64,000 bases of DNA, from NCBI RefSeq assembly GCF_014640255.1, contig NZ_BMGP01000006.1:124001-188000 (forward strand). Reading direction: 5' to 3'. Shown in pieces: positions 52,297 to 60,233 of the stretch. The notes under the pieces were generated by a model. The model ran no database searches and had not been told where the DNA came from. It worked only from the letters and a program-made list of their open reading frames with translations. The stretch comes from Subtercola lobariae (GTDB lineage Bacteria > Actinomycetota > Actinomycetes > Actinomycetales > Microbacteriaceae). How positions within the stretch are numbered: the stretch's first letter is position 1; each line of letters starts with the position of its first letter. Both the position numbers and the translations under genes were made by a program.

Positions 52297-53075
52297 TGCA
52301 GTACCTCCACGATCTCGGCCGTGCTGATGCGGCGGCCGGTGAAGAAGGGCACTTCTTCGCGCACGTGCCGCCGAGCATCCGTTTGCCTGAGGTCTCGCAT
52401 CATGTCGACGAGGTTCAGGAGTTCGTCGTCTTCGAGCGCCAGAATCCACTCGTAGTCGCCCAGGGCGAAGCTCGCCACGGTGTTGGCGAGCGTGGTGCGG
52501 AAGGCGGCGCCCTTCATTCCGTGGTCGCGCAGCATGGCGCTGCGCTCGGCGTCGGGCAGCAGGTACCACTCGTACGACCGCACGAACGGGTAAACCGTCA
52601 CCCAGCCCTGCGGCGGTTTGCCGAGCATGAACGAGGGCATGTGGCGCTTGTTGAACTCGGCGTCGCGGTGCACGCCCATGGCGTTCCACACCGGCAGCAG
52701 GCCTCGAAGAAGCGCGGTGCGGCGCAGCTGCCGAAGTGCCCATTGCAGAGTCTCGGGCGTGCTGCCGTGAATCCACACCATCAGGTCGGCGTCTGACCGC
52801 AGACCCGACACGTCGTACCAGCCGCGCAGCGTGACGTCTTCGCTTTCGATGCTCAGCACCGCATCGTCGAGTTCTTCGACGATGGAGGGCACGTCATAGC
52901 CGTCGAAGCCGGAGCCGGCCGCGGTCGTCGCGGGGTCGCGGCGAAAAACGGCCCACAACGTGTACGCGGTGACCATGTCGCCGAGCGGCTCAGATGTCGA
53001 TGCAATCGATGACGGCTGCGGCGACGCGGATGAATCAGCAGAACTCTCTGCCCGATCGGGTGTCGGGGTTGTCAT
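52293..53075 (-). CDS. chdC: Coproheme decarboxylase (HemQ, chlorite-dismutase family)
   Basis: A 260-residue enzyme that decarboxylates coproheme III to haem b. After a 32-residue Ser/Pro-rich leader come YTLWAVFRR, LRGWYDVSGLRSDADLMVWI, VTVYPFVRSYEWYLLP with catalytic Tyr162, and DHGMKG with the axial His185. It defines the coproporphyrin-dependent pathway. Upstream are the three small envelope genes. Confidence 0.94.
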   Translation of the reverse strand: MTTPTPDRAESSADSSASPQPSSIASTSEPLGDMVTAYTLWAVFRRDPATTAAGSGFDGYDVPSIVEELDDAVLSIESEDVTLRGWYDVSGLRSDADLMVWIHGSTPETLQWALRQLRRTALLRGLLPVWNAMGVHRDAEFNKRHMPSFMLGKPPQGWVTVYPFVRSYEWYLLPDAERSAMLRDHGMKGAAFRTTLANTVASFALGDYEWILALEDDELLNLVDMMRDLRQTDARRHVREEVPFFTGRRISTAEIVEVLQ

Positions 53076-53131
53076 TTTCTTCTTTCTTCGCGGCCACGCG
53101 GCCGGTCACTCGATGTTCGGCGCCACCACAA

Positions 53132-53488
53132 TCAGCGCCGAACCACGCGAACGGTCAGCCACACCGCGCCACCGAAGACTGCTGCGACGGCGGCCGCACC
53201 AGCCACCAGAACGGCAGGGTTCTCGCGCCGCAATTCTTCGAACTTGTCTGAGGCACGCTTCGCAGCGAACCGGGCTTGCTTCGGAATGTTCAGTTTGAAC
53301 TCGATGGCGTCGAGCGTGTCTGAGAGGTCTTGCCTGTTCTTCACTACATCGAGCTTGATCTGCTCGCGAGTGCGAGTGTCGGCAGGCTTCTCGGGTGTCG
53401 GCGGCTGATTCTTCTTCAGGCCAGCTGCTGCCGCCTTCGAGGCTGCGCCCAGGGGGGCGCCCTGCGGAGCATCCGAGTGGTCACTCAT
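53132..53488 (-). CDS. DUF3618 domain membrane protein
   Basis: A 118-residue protein. TREQIKLDVVKNRQDLSDTL is the DUF3618 motif; a basic linker and one C-terminal helix (AVLVAGAAAVAAVFGGAVWL) follow. It overlaps the stop of the holin-like gene by eight bases (start ATG 53488). In actinobacteria this family is regularly found with phage-holin-like and YtxH-like genes; the joint role is unknown. Confidence 0.85.
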   Translation of the reverse strand: MSDHSDAPQGAPLGAASKAAAAGLKKNQPPTPEKPADTRTREQIKLDVVKNRQDLSDTLDAIEFKLNIPKQARFAAKRASDKFEELRRENPAVLVAGAAAVAAVFGGAVWLTVRVVRR

Positions 53489-53963
53489 GCGTTTCACCCA
53501 ATCCCTTGACGGCGTTCAGGTCTTTCTTGAGGCTGGTGATCGACTCTTCGGGCACGGGCGGAATGCCCTTCTTGATCGATGAGACACCCACCAGAATCAG
53601 AATGGCCGCGATGATGAACAGGCCACCGGCGACGATGAGCGCCGCGAGCCAGGCCGGCAGTGCGGTGGCGATTCCGAGAACAGCGGCCGCCACGAGCACG
53701 GCGAAAACGAAGAAGAGCAGAAAGAGTGCGGCGGCAATGAGACCGGCGCCGATGCCGAGCTTCGAGAGCCTGCTGATGAGCTCGGCTTTCAGCAGCGCCA
53801 GCTCGTCTTTCACGAGTGCGGTGACGAGCCCGGGCAGAGCCGTCACCAGCTCGGCGAGTGACTGCCTCGTCTTCACATTGTCGGTGTGCGGCCGGGTGCG
53901 ACGGGTCGCCCCGAGGCCAGTGCCCGGCGAATCGGCGTGCGGGGTAGTGCGGGTGTCAGCCAT
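53481..53963 (-). CDS. Phage holin 3_6 (Act-Holin) family membrane protein
   Basis: A 160-residue protein with an amphipathic helix (LVTALVKDELALLKAELISR) and two strong membrane helices (ALFLLFFVFAVLVAAAVLGI and ALIVAGGLFIIAAILILVGV). This is the actinobacterial holin-superfamily pattern; these proteins are chromosomal and not proof of a prophage. Twelve bases after the YtxH-like gene. Confidence 0.87.
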   Translation of the reverse strand: MADTRTTPHADSPGTGLGATRRTRPHTDNVKTRQSLAELVTALPGLVTALVKDELALLKAELISRLSKLGIGAGLIAAALFLLFFVFAVLVAAAVLGIATALPAWLAALIVAGGLFIIAAILILVGVSSIKKGIPPVPEESITSLKKDLNAVKGLGETHE

Positions 53964-53975
53964 GTCGCGCCCGGG

Positions 53976-54338
53976 TTATTCGGCGGCCGTCGTCGAAACC
54001 GGGGGAGTCAGCGGTGTCTCGCCGTCGTCACCCGTCGTGACCGGGGGTGTGGATGCCCGTGCCGGCCGTTTCGCCACAACAGTCACTTCGATGTTGCCCT
54101 TATCGAGCCCGAGCAGCTGCCCTAACACCTTACGAATCTGATCGGCGAGTTTGCCCGAGAGCTTGTCGACCTGCTGGTTCGCGAAGCCTTGAACCTGCCC
54201 GACGCCAGCCTGAACGGGCTGCGACGACCATACCTTGTCTGCACCCGCCTTGATCTGCTCGTATCGCTGGCGACCCGCCCGCGATCCGAGAACGTAGCCG
54301 GTACCGAGGCCGACCACGAAAAGCAGCTTTCCGCGCAT
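53976..54338 (-). CDS. YtxH-like small membrane protein
   Basis: A 120-residue protein beginning MRGKLLFVVGLGTGYVLGSR, a membrane or monotopic segment followed by AGRQRYEQIKAGADKVW as in YtxH-type proteins, then an amphipathic helix and a Thr/Pro-rich tail. First gene of the three-gene envelope set inside the haem cluster. Confidence 0.8.
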   Translation of the reverse strand: MRGKLLFVVGLGTGYVLGSRAGRQRYEQIKAGADKVWSSQPVQAGVGQVQGFANQQVDKLSGKLADQIRKVLGQLLGLDKGNIEVTVVAKRPARASTPPVTTGDDGETPLTPPVSTTAAE

Positions 54339-54384
54339 GATTACTCCGATCAGTCGTTGAGTCGCTTAGAGGTAAATCGTAGCC

Positions 54385-56166
54385 CTATGCACTGGCCAAG
54401 CGTTGCGCGAGGTCTCGGGCCTTGACGCGCGCTCCGTCGATGACATAGGCCAGGCCGGTTCCCGAAATCCACGCGCCCACTACCTCGAGCCCCGGATGCC
54501 CGTGCACGGCCTCCACGAGCTCATCGACCCGGGCGCGGTGGCCCACCGTCGCGAAGGCGAGCGAGTCGCGCCACTCGGTCAGGGCGAACCCGCGCACTTG
54601 GCCTTGCCGCAGCTCGACGCCGAGCAGGGTGCTCGCGTCGGCGAGCGCTTGCTCGCGGGTGACCGCCGGGGCTGTGCGGCTGGCGGGCGCGGCAGCGTCG
54701 GCGGTGGTCGTGTCGGGGGCGAACGCCATCCGCGCATCCCGTAGCTGTTGGCCGCCGCGACCGTAGGAGAGGCGCACCATGTGGCGGCCCGGCCCGGCGT
54801 CTCGGGCGAGCCATGGCCACTTCGCGGTGGCATGGGTCAGCGCCTTCGCCCCGACCGTCGTCACGTCTTCGGCCACCAGAACACCCGTGCCACGCGGAGC
54901 AGCGTCGAGTTCGGGTGCGTCGAGCACCAGCGTCGCGAGCGTCACCACACTCGACCCGGGCCACCCCGTGGCCGTGGTCAGGCGGGTGAGGTCTGATTCG
55001 AGAGGCGCTTCGCCGCTGAGCTTGGCCTCGACCGAGGGCTTCGGGCCTGCGTCAGCCGCGCCGCGCAAGAGGTCGAGCGCGGCGCGAAACCCGGCCGCGA
55101 CCACCACCCCGTGCGAGCCGAGCACGGTCTCGTCGTCGAGCACGGTCATCCACTCGGCTGCGCCATCAGACGCCGACGGTACTCGCCGGATGCTCCGCAC
55201 GCCCACCCCGAGCTGCACGTCGACGCCGAGCCGTTCGCAGTCGGCCAGCAGGGCCTCGACGAGCCGGTACATGCCCCCGTCGATGCCGCCGACGGCAGCC
55301 CCGGGCGCCAGCCCGACTGGTCGCGCGCGCCCCACTGCCGCGGCTCCGACCGGAGTAGCGTCGACCGGCCTAGCGTCGGCCGGAGTAGCGGCGGCCGACC
55401 TAGCGATGCCCGAGATGTCACTCGAGGCAGCCGCACTGGATGCTTGCGAGCGCGCGGATAGGCCCGCGTTGGCAGGAGATTCGCCAGCGGGGTCGCCTGC
55501 GATGTCGGGGCGGCCACCGCCAGCCGCCGGCGTGGAGGCGCCACCGCGACGCGCGATGAGTGACATCACGGCGCCAGAGAGCGAACCCTGGTTCGTCATG
55601 GCGGTGGTGAGTCCGGGGGCGACGGCGTGAACATCCACCAGGTCTGGGTGGGCCGAATGCACGCCCGAAACCACCGGCGCCACGAGCCTGTCGAGCACTT
55701 TCGAGCCCATGCGGCGGCGCACCAGGTCGCCTAAATCGGTCTCTTTGCGCACCCGCACGAAGGGCAGCACGCGGTCGAGCTGTGCTCGCAGAGCGCCGGC
55801 CAGGCCGAGAATCGCGCGCACATCTGTGGCGAGCGGCACTCCCGGAATTCCGAGCAGCGTGTTCTTGGGCAGCGGCGCCGCCTTGTTCTGCAGTTGCAGC
55901 CAGGCCCCGCGCGAATTCGGCGAAACCAGGCTCTCGCCCAGCCCGAGCTCGGTGAGAAACGCGGCCACTGTGCCGCCGCGGGTGGCGAAACTCTCCGCCC
56001 CGCTATCGAGGCGGATGCCCGCAACCACGTGCGTCGCAACACACCCCCCGGCGTGCTCAGCCGCGTCGAGAACCGTCACCGCGAAACCCGCACGGGCTAG
56101 CTCGCGGGCAGCGACCAGGCCGCCCACGCCCGCGCCGACCACGACGACGCTCTTCTGCAGCACCAC
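54385..56166 (-). CDS. cgoX: Coproporphyrinogen III oxidase (HemY/HemG type) with a large insert
   Basis: A 593-residue FAD enzyme. VVVVGAGVGGLVAARELARA binds FAD; GAESFATRGG, LLGIPGVPLATDVRAILG, APVVSGVHSAHPDLVDV and the C-terminal GAWISGTGLAYVIDGAR are family motifs. Homologues are about 460-500 residues; the surplus is an Ala/Pro/Ser-rich insert at about 208-292 just before GGIDGGMYRLVEALL. It oxidises coproporphyrinogen III to coproporphyrin III. The start codon is GTG 56166 or 56163; no ribosome site settles it. Confidence 0.93.
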   Translation of the reverse strand: MVLQKSVVVVGAGVGGLVAARELARAGFAVTVLDAAEHAGGCVATHVVAGIRLDSGAESFATRGGTVAAFLTELGLGESLVSPNSRGAWLQLQNKAAPLPKNTLLGIPGVPLATDVRAILGLAGALRAQLDRVLPFVRVRKETDLGDLVRRRMGSKVLDRLVAPVVSGVHSAHPDLVDVHAVAPGLTTAMTNQGSLSGAVMSLIARRGGASTPAAGGGRPDIAGDPAGESPANAGLSARSQASSAAASSDISGIARSAAATPADARPVDATPVGAAAVGRARPVGLAPGAAVGGIDGGMYRLVEALLADCERLGVDVQLGVGVRSIRRVPSASDGAAEWMTVLDDETVLGSHGVVVAAGFRAALDLLRGAADAGPKPSVEAKLSGEAPLESDLTRLTTATGWPGSSVVTLATLVLDAPELDAAPRGTGVLVAEDVTTVGAKALTHATAKWPWLARDAGPGRHMVRLSYGRGGQQLRDARMAFAPDTTTADAAAPASRTAPAVTREQALADASTLLGVELRQGQVRGFALTEWRDSLAFATVGHRARVDELVEAVHGHPGLEVVGAWISGTGLAYVIDGARVKARDLAQRLASA

Positions 56167-56178
56167 GGTTTCGAGCAG

Positions 56179-57396
56179 CTAGTTCTGTGCGTGCACGAAC
56201 TCGACGAGCCGGGTCAGCACGGCCGGATCGGTTTCGGGCGGAACCCCGTGACCGAGGTTCAGCACGTGCGCCGGCGCCGACTTTCCCCGTGCGAGAACGT
56301 CGAGCACGTGCGCCTCGAGCACCGGCCACGGCGCAGCGAGAAGCGCGGGGTCGATGTTGCCCTGAAGGGTGACGGTGCCGCCGAGACGCCGAGACGCTTC
56401 GTCGAGCGGAATGCGGTAGTCGACGCCCACGACGTCGGCGCCGACGTCGTGCATCGCCTTCAGCAGTTCGCCCGTGCCGACGCCGAAGTGCACGATGGGC
56501 ACGGTGCGGGTGGGATTGGTCGTGGCCGTGTCGCCGTGCGCCCCGGGTGCCGCCGACTCAGTGCCGACAGCGCGCGTGCCAGCCGCGCCGGCACCGCCAC
56601 CGGCCTCGTCGCCGCCGTATGTCAGCCCGTGCACCCGCGACAGCGCAAGCGCCGAAGCCGGCGCCACCTTCGAGGTGTAGTCGGCGAGCGAGAGCGCCCC
56701 GGCCCAGGAGTCGAACAGTTGGGCGGCGCTCGCGCCGGCGAGAATCTGCGCGCGCAGAAACGCTCCCGTGATGGTGGCCGTCCACTGCATGAGTTCGGCC
56801 CACGCATCAGGGTCGGAGTGCATGAGCGTGCGGGCGGCGAGGTGATCTTTCGACGGGCCACCTTCGACGAGATACGCCGCGAGCGTGAACGGTGCCCCCG
56901 CGAAACCGATGAGGGGCGTGTCGCCCAGAGCCGCCACCGTGAGAGCTACCGCCTCAGAGATGGGGGCGAGAGCGGCTTCGTCGAGGGTCGGCAGGTCACG
57001 AACATCCTGAGCCGTACGAACCGGATTGCCCAGAACAGGCCCGCGCCCGGGAACGATGCTCACATCGACCCCTGCCAACTTCATGGGAACCACGATGTCG
57101 CTGAAGAAGATGGCCGCGTCGACGCCGTGCCGCCGCACCGGTTGCAGCGTGATCTCGCTGGCCATCTCGGGGTTGAGGCACGCGTCGAGCATCTCGGTGC
57201 CGACACGCAGGTCGCGGTATTCGGGCAGCGAGCGCCCGGCCTGGCGCATGAACCACACCGGAGTACTGTCGCCGCGCACCCCCTGGTAGGTGGTGACGAG
57301 CGGGCTCGCGGATGTTCGGCCGACCTGAAGGGGATGCCCAGCCGGCAGCTCGCGCACATCGCGACTGGTGTCTATGGTGTCTAAACTCACGCTCAC
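56179..57396 (-). CDS. hemE: Uroporphyrinogen decarboxylase
   Basis: A 405-residue enzyme making coproporphyrinogen III. PVWFMRQAGRSLPEYRDLR is the HemE signature; FFSDIVVPMKLAGVDV, IGFAGAPFTLAAYLVEGG and LNLGHGVPPETDP are also typical. Residues 260-297 form a Gly/Ala/Thr-rich insert. Length exceeds the usual 340-360 by about that amount plus an N-terminal extension. The GTG start at 57396 faces the toxin-antitoxin pair. Confidence 0.94.
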   Translation of the reverse strand: MSVSLDTIDTSRDVRELPAGHPLQVGRTSASPLVTTYQGVRGDSTPVWFMRQAGRSLPEYRDLRVGTEMLDACLNPEMASEITLQPVRRHGVDAAIFFSDIVVPMKLAGVDVSIVPGRGPVLGNPVRTAQDVRDLPTLDEAALAPISEAVALTVAALGDTPLIGFAGAPFTLAAYLVEGGPSKDHLAARTLMHSDPDAWAELMQWTATITGAFLRAQILAGASAAQLFDSWAGALSLADYTSKVAPASALALSRVHGLTYGGDEAGGGAGAAGTRAVGTESAAPGAHGDTATTNPTRTVPIVHFGVGTGELLKAMHDVGADVVGVDYRIPLDEASRRLGGTVTLQGNIDPALLAAPWPVLEAHVLDVLARGKSAPAHVLNLGHGVPPETDPAVLTRLVEFVHAQN

Positions 57397-57437
57397 CAGT
57401 GTGTCAAAGTTTTCTGCGCCGCCGCTGTTCGCGCCCC

Positions 57438-57446
57438 TGTGGATAA
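57438..57446 (-). other. DnaA-box-like 9-mer
   Basis: TGTGGATAA is the reverse complement of the consensus DnaA box TTATCCACA. It lies between hemE and yefM, within a CCGCCG...CGGCGG stem. A single box may be chance. Confidence 0.3.
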
Positions 57447-57520
57447 CTCGGCGGCGACTTCGCGTGTGTGTGATTCACTACTTCTATGACACTAATTGAT
57501 ATTTCCTTACCTTCTGACTG

Positions 57521-57536
57521 GTACGATAAGTCGTAC
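57521..57536. promoter_or_regulatory. Palindromic operator upstream of yefM-yoeB
   Basis: GTACGATAAGTCGTAC has perfect 6-base arms around TAAG, 22 bases before the antitoxin start. YefM proteins bind palindromes overlapping their own promoter; TTGATA at 57496 may be a -35 and TACGAT at 57522 a -10, though with wide spacing. Confidence 0.5.
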
Positions 57537-57557
57537 GCATTCGAAGGAGGCTCCGCC

Positions 57558-57806
57558 ATGGCAATCACGGCATCTGAGGCACGAAAAAGTCTGTTCGGGC
57601 TCATCGAGCAAGTGAACGACGACCGCATCGAGATTGAAATCACCTCGAAGCGCGGTAGCGCGATTCTGATGTCTCGGGCCGAATACGACGCTATTCGTGA
57701 AACCTCCTACCTGCTCCGCTCGCTTCCCAACGCCGAAGCTCTCGTGCGCAGCCTGAACGAGGCGCACGCCGGTCAGGTGGAGGAGCACGAACTCGACCGA
57801 TCATGA
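57558..57806 (+). CDS. yefM: YefM/Phd family antitoxin
   Basis: An 82-residue antitoxin. MAITASEARKSLFGLIEQVN is the DNA-binding N-terminus; ITSKRGSAILMSRAEYDAI the core; the C-terminal half wraps the toxin. The ATG at 57558 is chosen because AAGGAGG sits seven bases before it; a frame opening upstream is not needed. The stop overlaps the yoeB ATG by four bases. Confidence 0.93.
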   Translation: MAITASEARKSLFGLIEQVNDDRIEIEITSKRGSAILMSRAEYDAIRETSYLLRSLPNAEALVRSLNEAHAGQVEEHELDRS

Positions 57807-58063
57807 AGCTCGTCTTCACGCCCACCGCCTGGGCGGAATACACGCAGTGGCAGAAGACCGATCGAACGATGCTTTCGCGAGTGAATCGCCTCCTCGACGA
57901 CACGTTGCGGCATCCTGCAACGGGAATCGGCAAACCCGAGACGCTTCGCTATGACCTCTCTGGCGTGTGGTCGCGACGCATCACCGAAGAGCACAGGCTG
58001 GTCTACCTCGCTGACGACGAGAAGGTCACTGTCATCCAGTGCCGATTTCACTACCAGCGCTGA
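57803..58063 (+). CDS. yoeB: YoeB (Txe) family mRNA interferase toxin
   Basis: An 86-residue toxin. Catalytic residues of E. coli YoeB are all conserved at the same numbers: Glu46 (GKPE), Arg65 (EEHR), His83 and Tyr84 (FHY). It cleaves mRNA on the translating ribosome and is neutralised by YefM. The pair looks intact and functional, and lies between hemE and hemA, which are divergently arranged. Confidence 0.94.
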   Translation: MKLVFTPTAWAEYTQWQKTDRTMLSRVNRLLDDTLRHPATGIGKPETLRYDLSGVWSRRITEEHRLVYLADDEKVTVIQCRFHYQR

Positions 58064-58171
58064 CGCTTTCGGTGCGTTGAGCCCAGTGCGAGATGGGGCG
58101 CATTTCTGAGTGAGCTCGAAGCTGTTCTACAGCCCGTCAATTTGCGTTCGAAAGGCGATTAGTATGAATTG

Positions 58172-59488
58172 GTGTTGATCTGCCTGACCGCGAGCCATCG
58201 GAACGCGAGCTTCGACCTCCTCGAAAAGCTCTCGATCGGTGCACCGACGGTGGCACACACTCTGGTCGCGAACAGCGATTTCATTCAAGGCGCTGTTCTG
58301 TTGGCAACCTGCAATCGTTTCGAGGCCTACCTCGACGTTGACGAGCCACTCACCGCCGGTGCCGCCCTCGCGGCCCGCGAAGTGATCGAAGCCGTAAGCG
58401 CCGCGTCGTCTGTCGATGCCGCAGACGTGGTCGACGCCGTCACCCTGCTGTCGGGCGATCCTGTTGCCGAGCACCTTTTCTCGGTGTCGAGCGGGCTCGA
58501 ATCGGTGGTGGTCGGTGAAGACGAGATCGCCGGTCAGGTTCGGCGCGCGCTGCAGAAGGCACGCGACGAAGGCACCACGTCGTCGGCGCTCGAGCGGTTG
58601 TTTCAGCGGGCATCCCACACCTCACGTGACGTCAAGTCGAAAACCGGCGTCGGCGCGGCCGGCCGGTCGCTCGTGCGCCTCGCCCTCGAACTTGCTGAGA
58701 GCCGCGTCACCGATTGGGCTCAAGCGAAGGTTCTACTCGTCGGAACCGGCAAGTACGCGCGCGTCAGCCTGCTCGCCCTGCAAGAACGCGGCGTGACCGA
58801 TGTCACCGTGTACTCGCCCTCGGCACGCATCGCGCCGTTCACCGCGCGTCACGGCATCGGGCAGGTGTTCGGCGACGATCTCGTTTCGACCATCGCGGCG
58901 AGCGACATCATCGTCACGGCCAGCCAATCGCCCACCGTCGTTCTGACCGCCGCGCACTTCAGCGCTGCCGCTGGGCTGCCGGATGCCCGTGAGCGCCGCC
59001 TCGTCATCGACCTCGGCCTGCCGCGAAACGTCGACCCGACGGTCGCGCACGTGTCGGGTATCGAACTACTCGATCTCGAAACGATCAGCCTGCACGCTCC
59101 CATCGACGAGTTCAGCGCCACGACCAGTGCGCGCGCGATGGTCGATGTGGCGGCGGCAGAATTCACCGCAGCTCGCACCGAGGCCGCCGTGACCCCGGCA
59201 GTGGTCGCGCTGCGCTCGCACTTCTTCGACGTGCTCGACGCCGAGATCGCCCGCGCGCACGCCCGCGGTGACAGCACTCCCGAGACCGAGGCTGCGCTGC
59301 GCCATCTCGTGGGAGTTCTGCTGCACACCCCCTCCGTTCGCGCCCGCGAACTCGCCCGTGCCGGCGAGGGCGACTCGTTCGTCTCGGCGCTCACCGCGCT
59401 CTTCGGCGTCACCCCCGCTGCGCCGGTGGCACATACACCGATCGCGAATATCGCGCCCATCGCCTCACGCGACGCCGCATCGGCATAA
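58172..59488 (+). CDS. hemA: Glutamyl-tRNA reductase
   Basis: A 438-residue enzyme making glutamate-1-semialdehyde from Glu-tRNA, first step of the C5 route. [20 protein letters not shown], the nucleophile Cys47 in [30 protein letters not shown] and [18 protein letters not shown] (NADPH) are present. The start may be TTG 58169, GTG 58172 or TTG 58175; none has a well-placed ribosome site, so weak initiation is possible. It is on the plus strand, unlike the other hem genes. Confidence 0.93.
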   Translation: MLICLTASHRNASFDLLEKLSIGAPTVAHTLVANSDFIQGAVLLATCNRFEAYLDVDEPLTAGAALAAREVIEAVSAASSVDAADVVDAVTLLSGDPVAEHLFSVSSGLESVVVGEDEIAGQVRRALQKARDEGTTSSALERLFQRASHTSRDVKSKTGVGAAGRSLVRLALELAESRVTDWAQAKVLLVGTGKYARVSLLALQERGVTDVTVYSPSARIAPFTARHGIGQVFGDDLVSTIAASDIIVTASQSPTVVLTAAHFSAAAGLPDARERRLVIDLGLPRNVDPTVAHVSGIELLDLETISLHAPIDEFSATTSARAMVDVAAAEFTAARTEAAVTPAVVALRSHFFDVLDAEIARAHARGDSTPETEAALRHLVGVLLHTPSVRARELARAGEGDSFVSALTALFGVTPAAPVAHTPIANIAPIASRDAASA

Positions 59489-59513
59489 CCTCCGCGTTCG
59501 TAGAATGGGGGGC

Positions 59514-60122
59514 ATGAGCCTGGTCACCGTGCACGAACCGATTCAGACCGAACGGCTCGTGCTGCGGCCGTTCGTCGAAACCGATCTTGACGACGTGTAC
59601 GCCTACCAGAGCATTCCCGAGGTCGTCGAGTTCATGCTCTGGAGCCTGCGCGACCGCGACGAATCGCGCGAACACCTGGCCCGGCGCCTGAAGCTCACCT
59701 CGCTCGAGAACGACAACGACATTCTCGTGCTGGCCGTCGTTCTGCCGGGCGAACCGAGCCTCGGCGGCAGCGGCGACCGCGTCATCGGCGACCTCACCGT
59801 TTTTCTCCGCAGCGTCTCGAACCGCCAGGCCGAGCTCGGCTGGGCCTTTCACCCCGACTTTCAGCACCGTGGTTATGCCACCGAGGCGGCCGAACGGATG
59901 CTCGCCTTCGCCTTCACCGAACTGAACTCTCACCGCGTGACCGCCGACCTCGACCCGCGCAACAGCGCCTCCGCGGCCCTGGCCACTCGCCTCGGCATGC
60001 GCCAGGAGGCGCACTTTCGCGAAGACATCTTCACCAAGGGAGCCTTCGCCGACACCGCCATCTACGCGATTCTGCGTTCGGAATGGGATTCAGGCCGCTC
60101 CGCCCAAGGCTCACGTGCCTGA
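59514..60122 (+). CDS. GNAT family N-acetyltransferase (RimJ/RimL-like)
   Basis: A 202-residue acetyltransferase. ETERLVLRPF-type opening (IQTERLVLRPFVETDLDDVY), then LGWAFHPDFQHRGYATEAAE with the acetyl-CoA loop, and DLDPRNSASAALATRLGMRQ place it in the RimJ/RimL-like GNAT group. The target amine is unknown. It starts 25 bases after hemA. Confidence 0.9.
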   Translation: MSLVTVHEPIQTERLVLRPFVETDLDDVYAYQSIPEVVEFMLWSLRDRDESREHLARRLKLTSLENDNDILVLAVVLPGEPSLGGSGDRVIGDLTVFLRSVSNRQAELGWAFHPDFQHRGYATEAAERMLAFAFTELNSHRVTADLDPRNSASAALATRLGMRQEAHFREDIFTKGAFADTAIYAILRSEWDSGRSAQGSRA

Positions 60123-60170
60123 CCCGAAGCCCGGTCGTGCGAGCCGCCGCGCACGCCTGCACCCGACTCG

Positions 60171-60209
60171 ACGGCCACGTTGCCCCCCCCATCAGGGTGG
60201 CCGCCGTCG
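60171..60209. terminator. Bidirectional terminator-like hairpin
   Basis: GACGGCCAC and GTGGCCGCCGTC pair with a small bulge around a C-rich loop, between two convergent genes. There is no U-run, but the position and GC-rich stem fit a terminator for both. Confidence 0.45.
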
Positions 60210-60233
60210 TACTCCTGCGCGACCCGCGAGGAA

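Noticed and set aside
53481-53963. Holin-like gene as sign of a prophage
   Set aside because: No other phage genes; this holin family is chromosomal in actinobacteria and forms a conserved trio.
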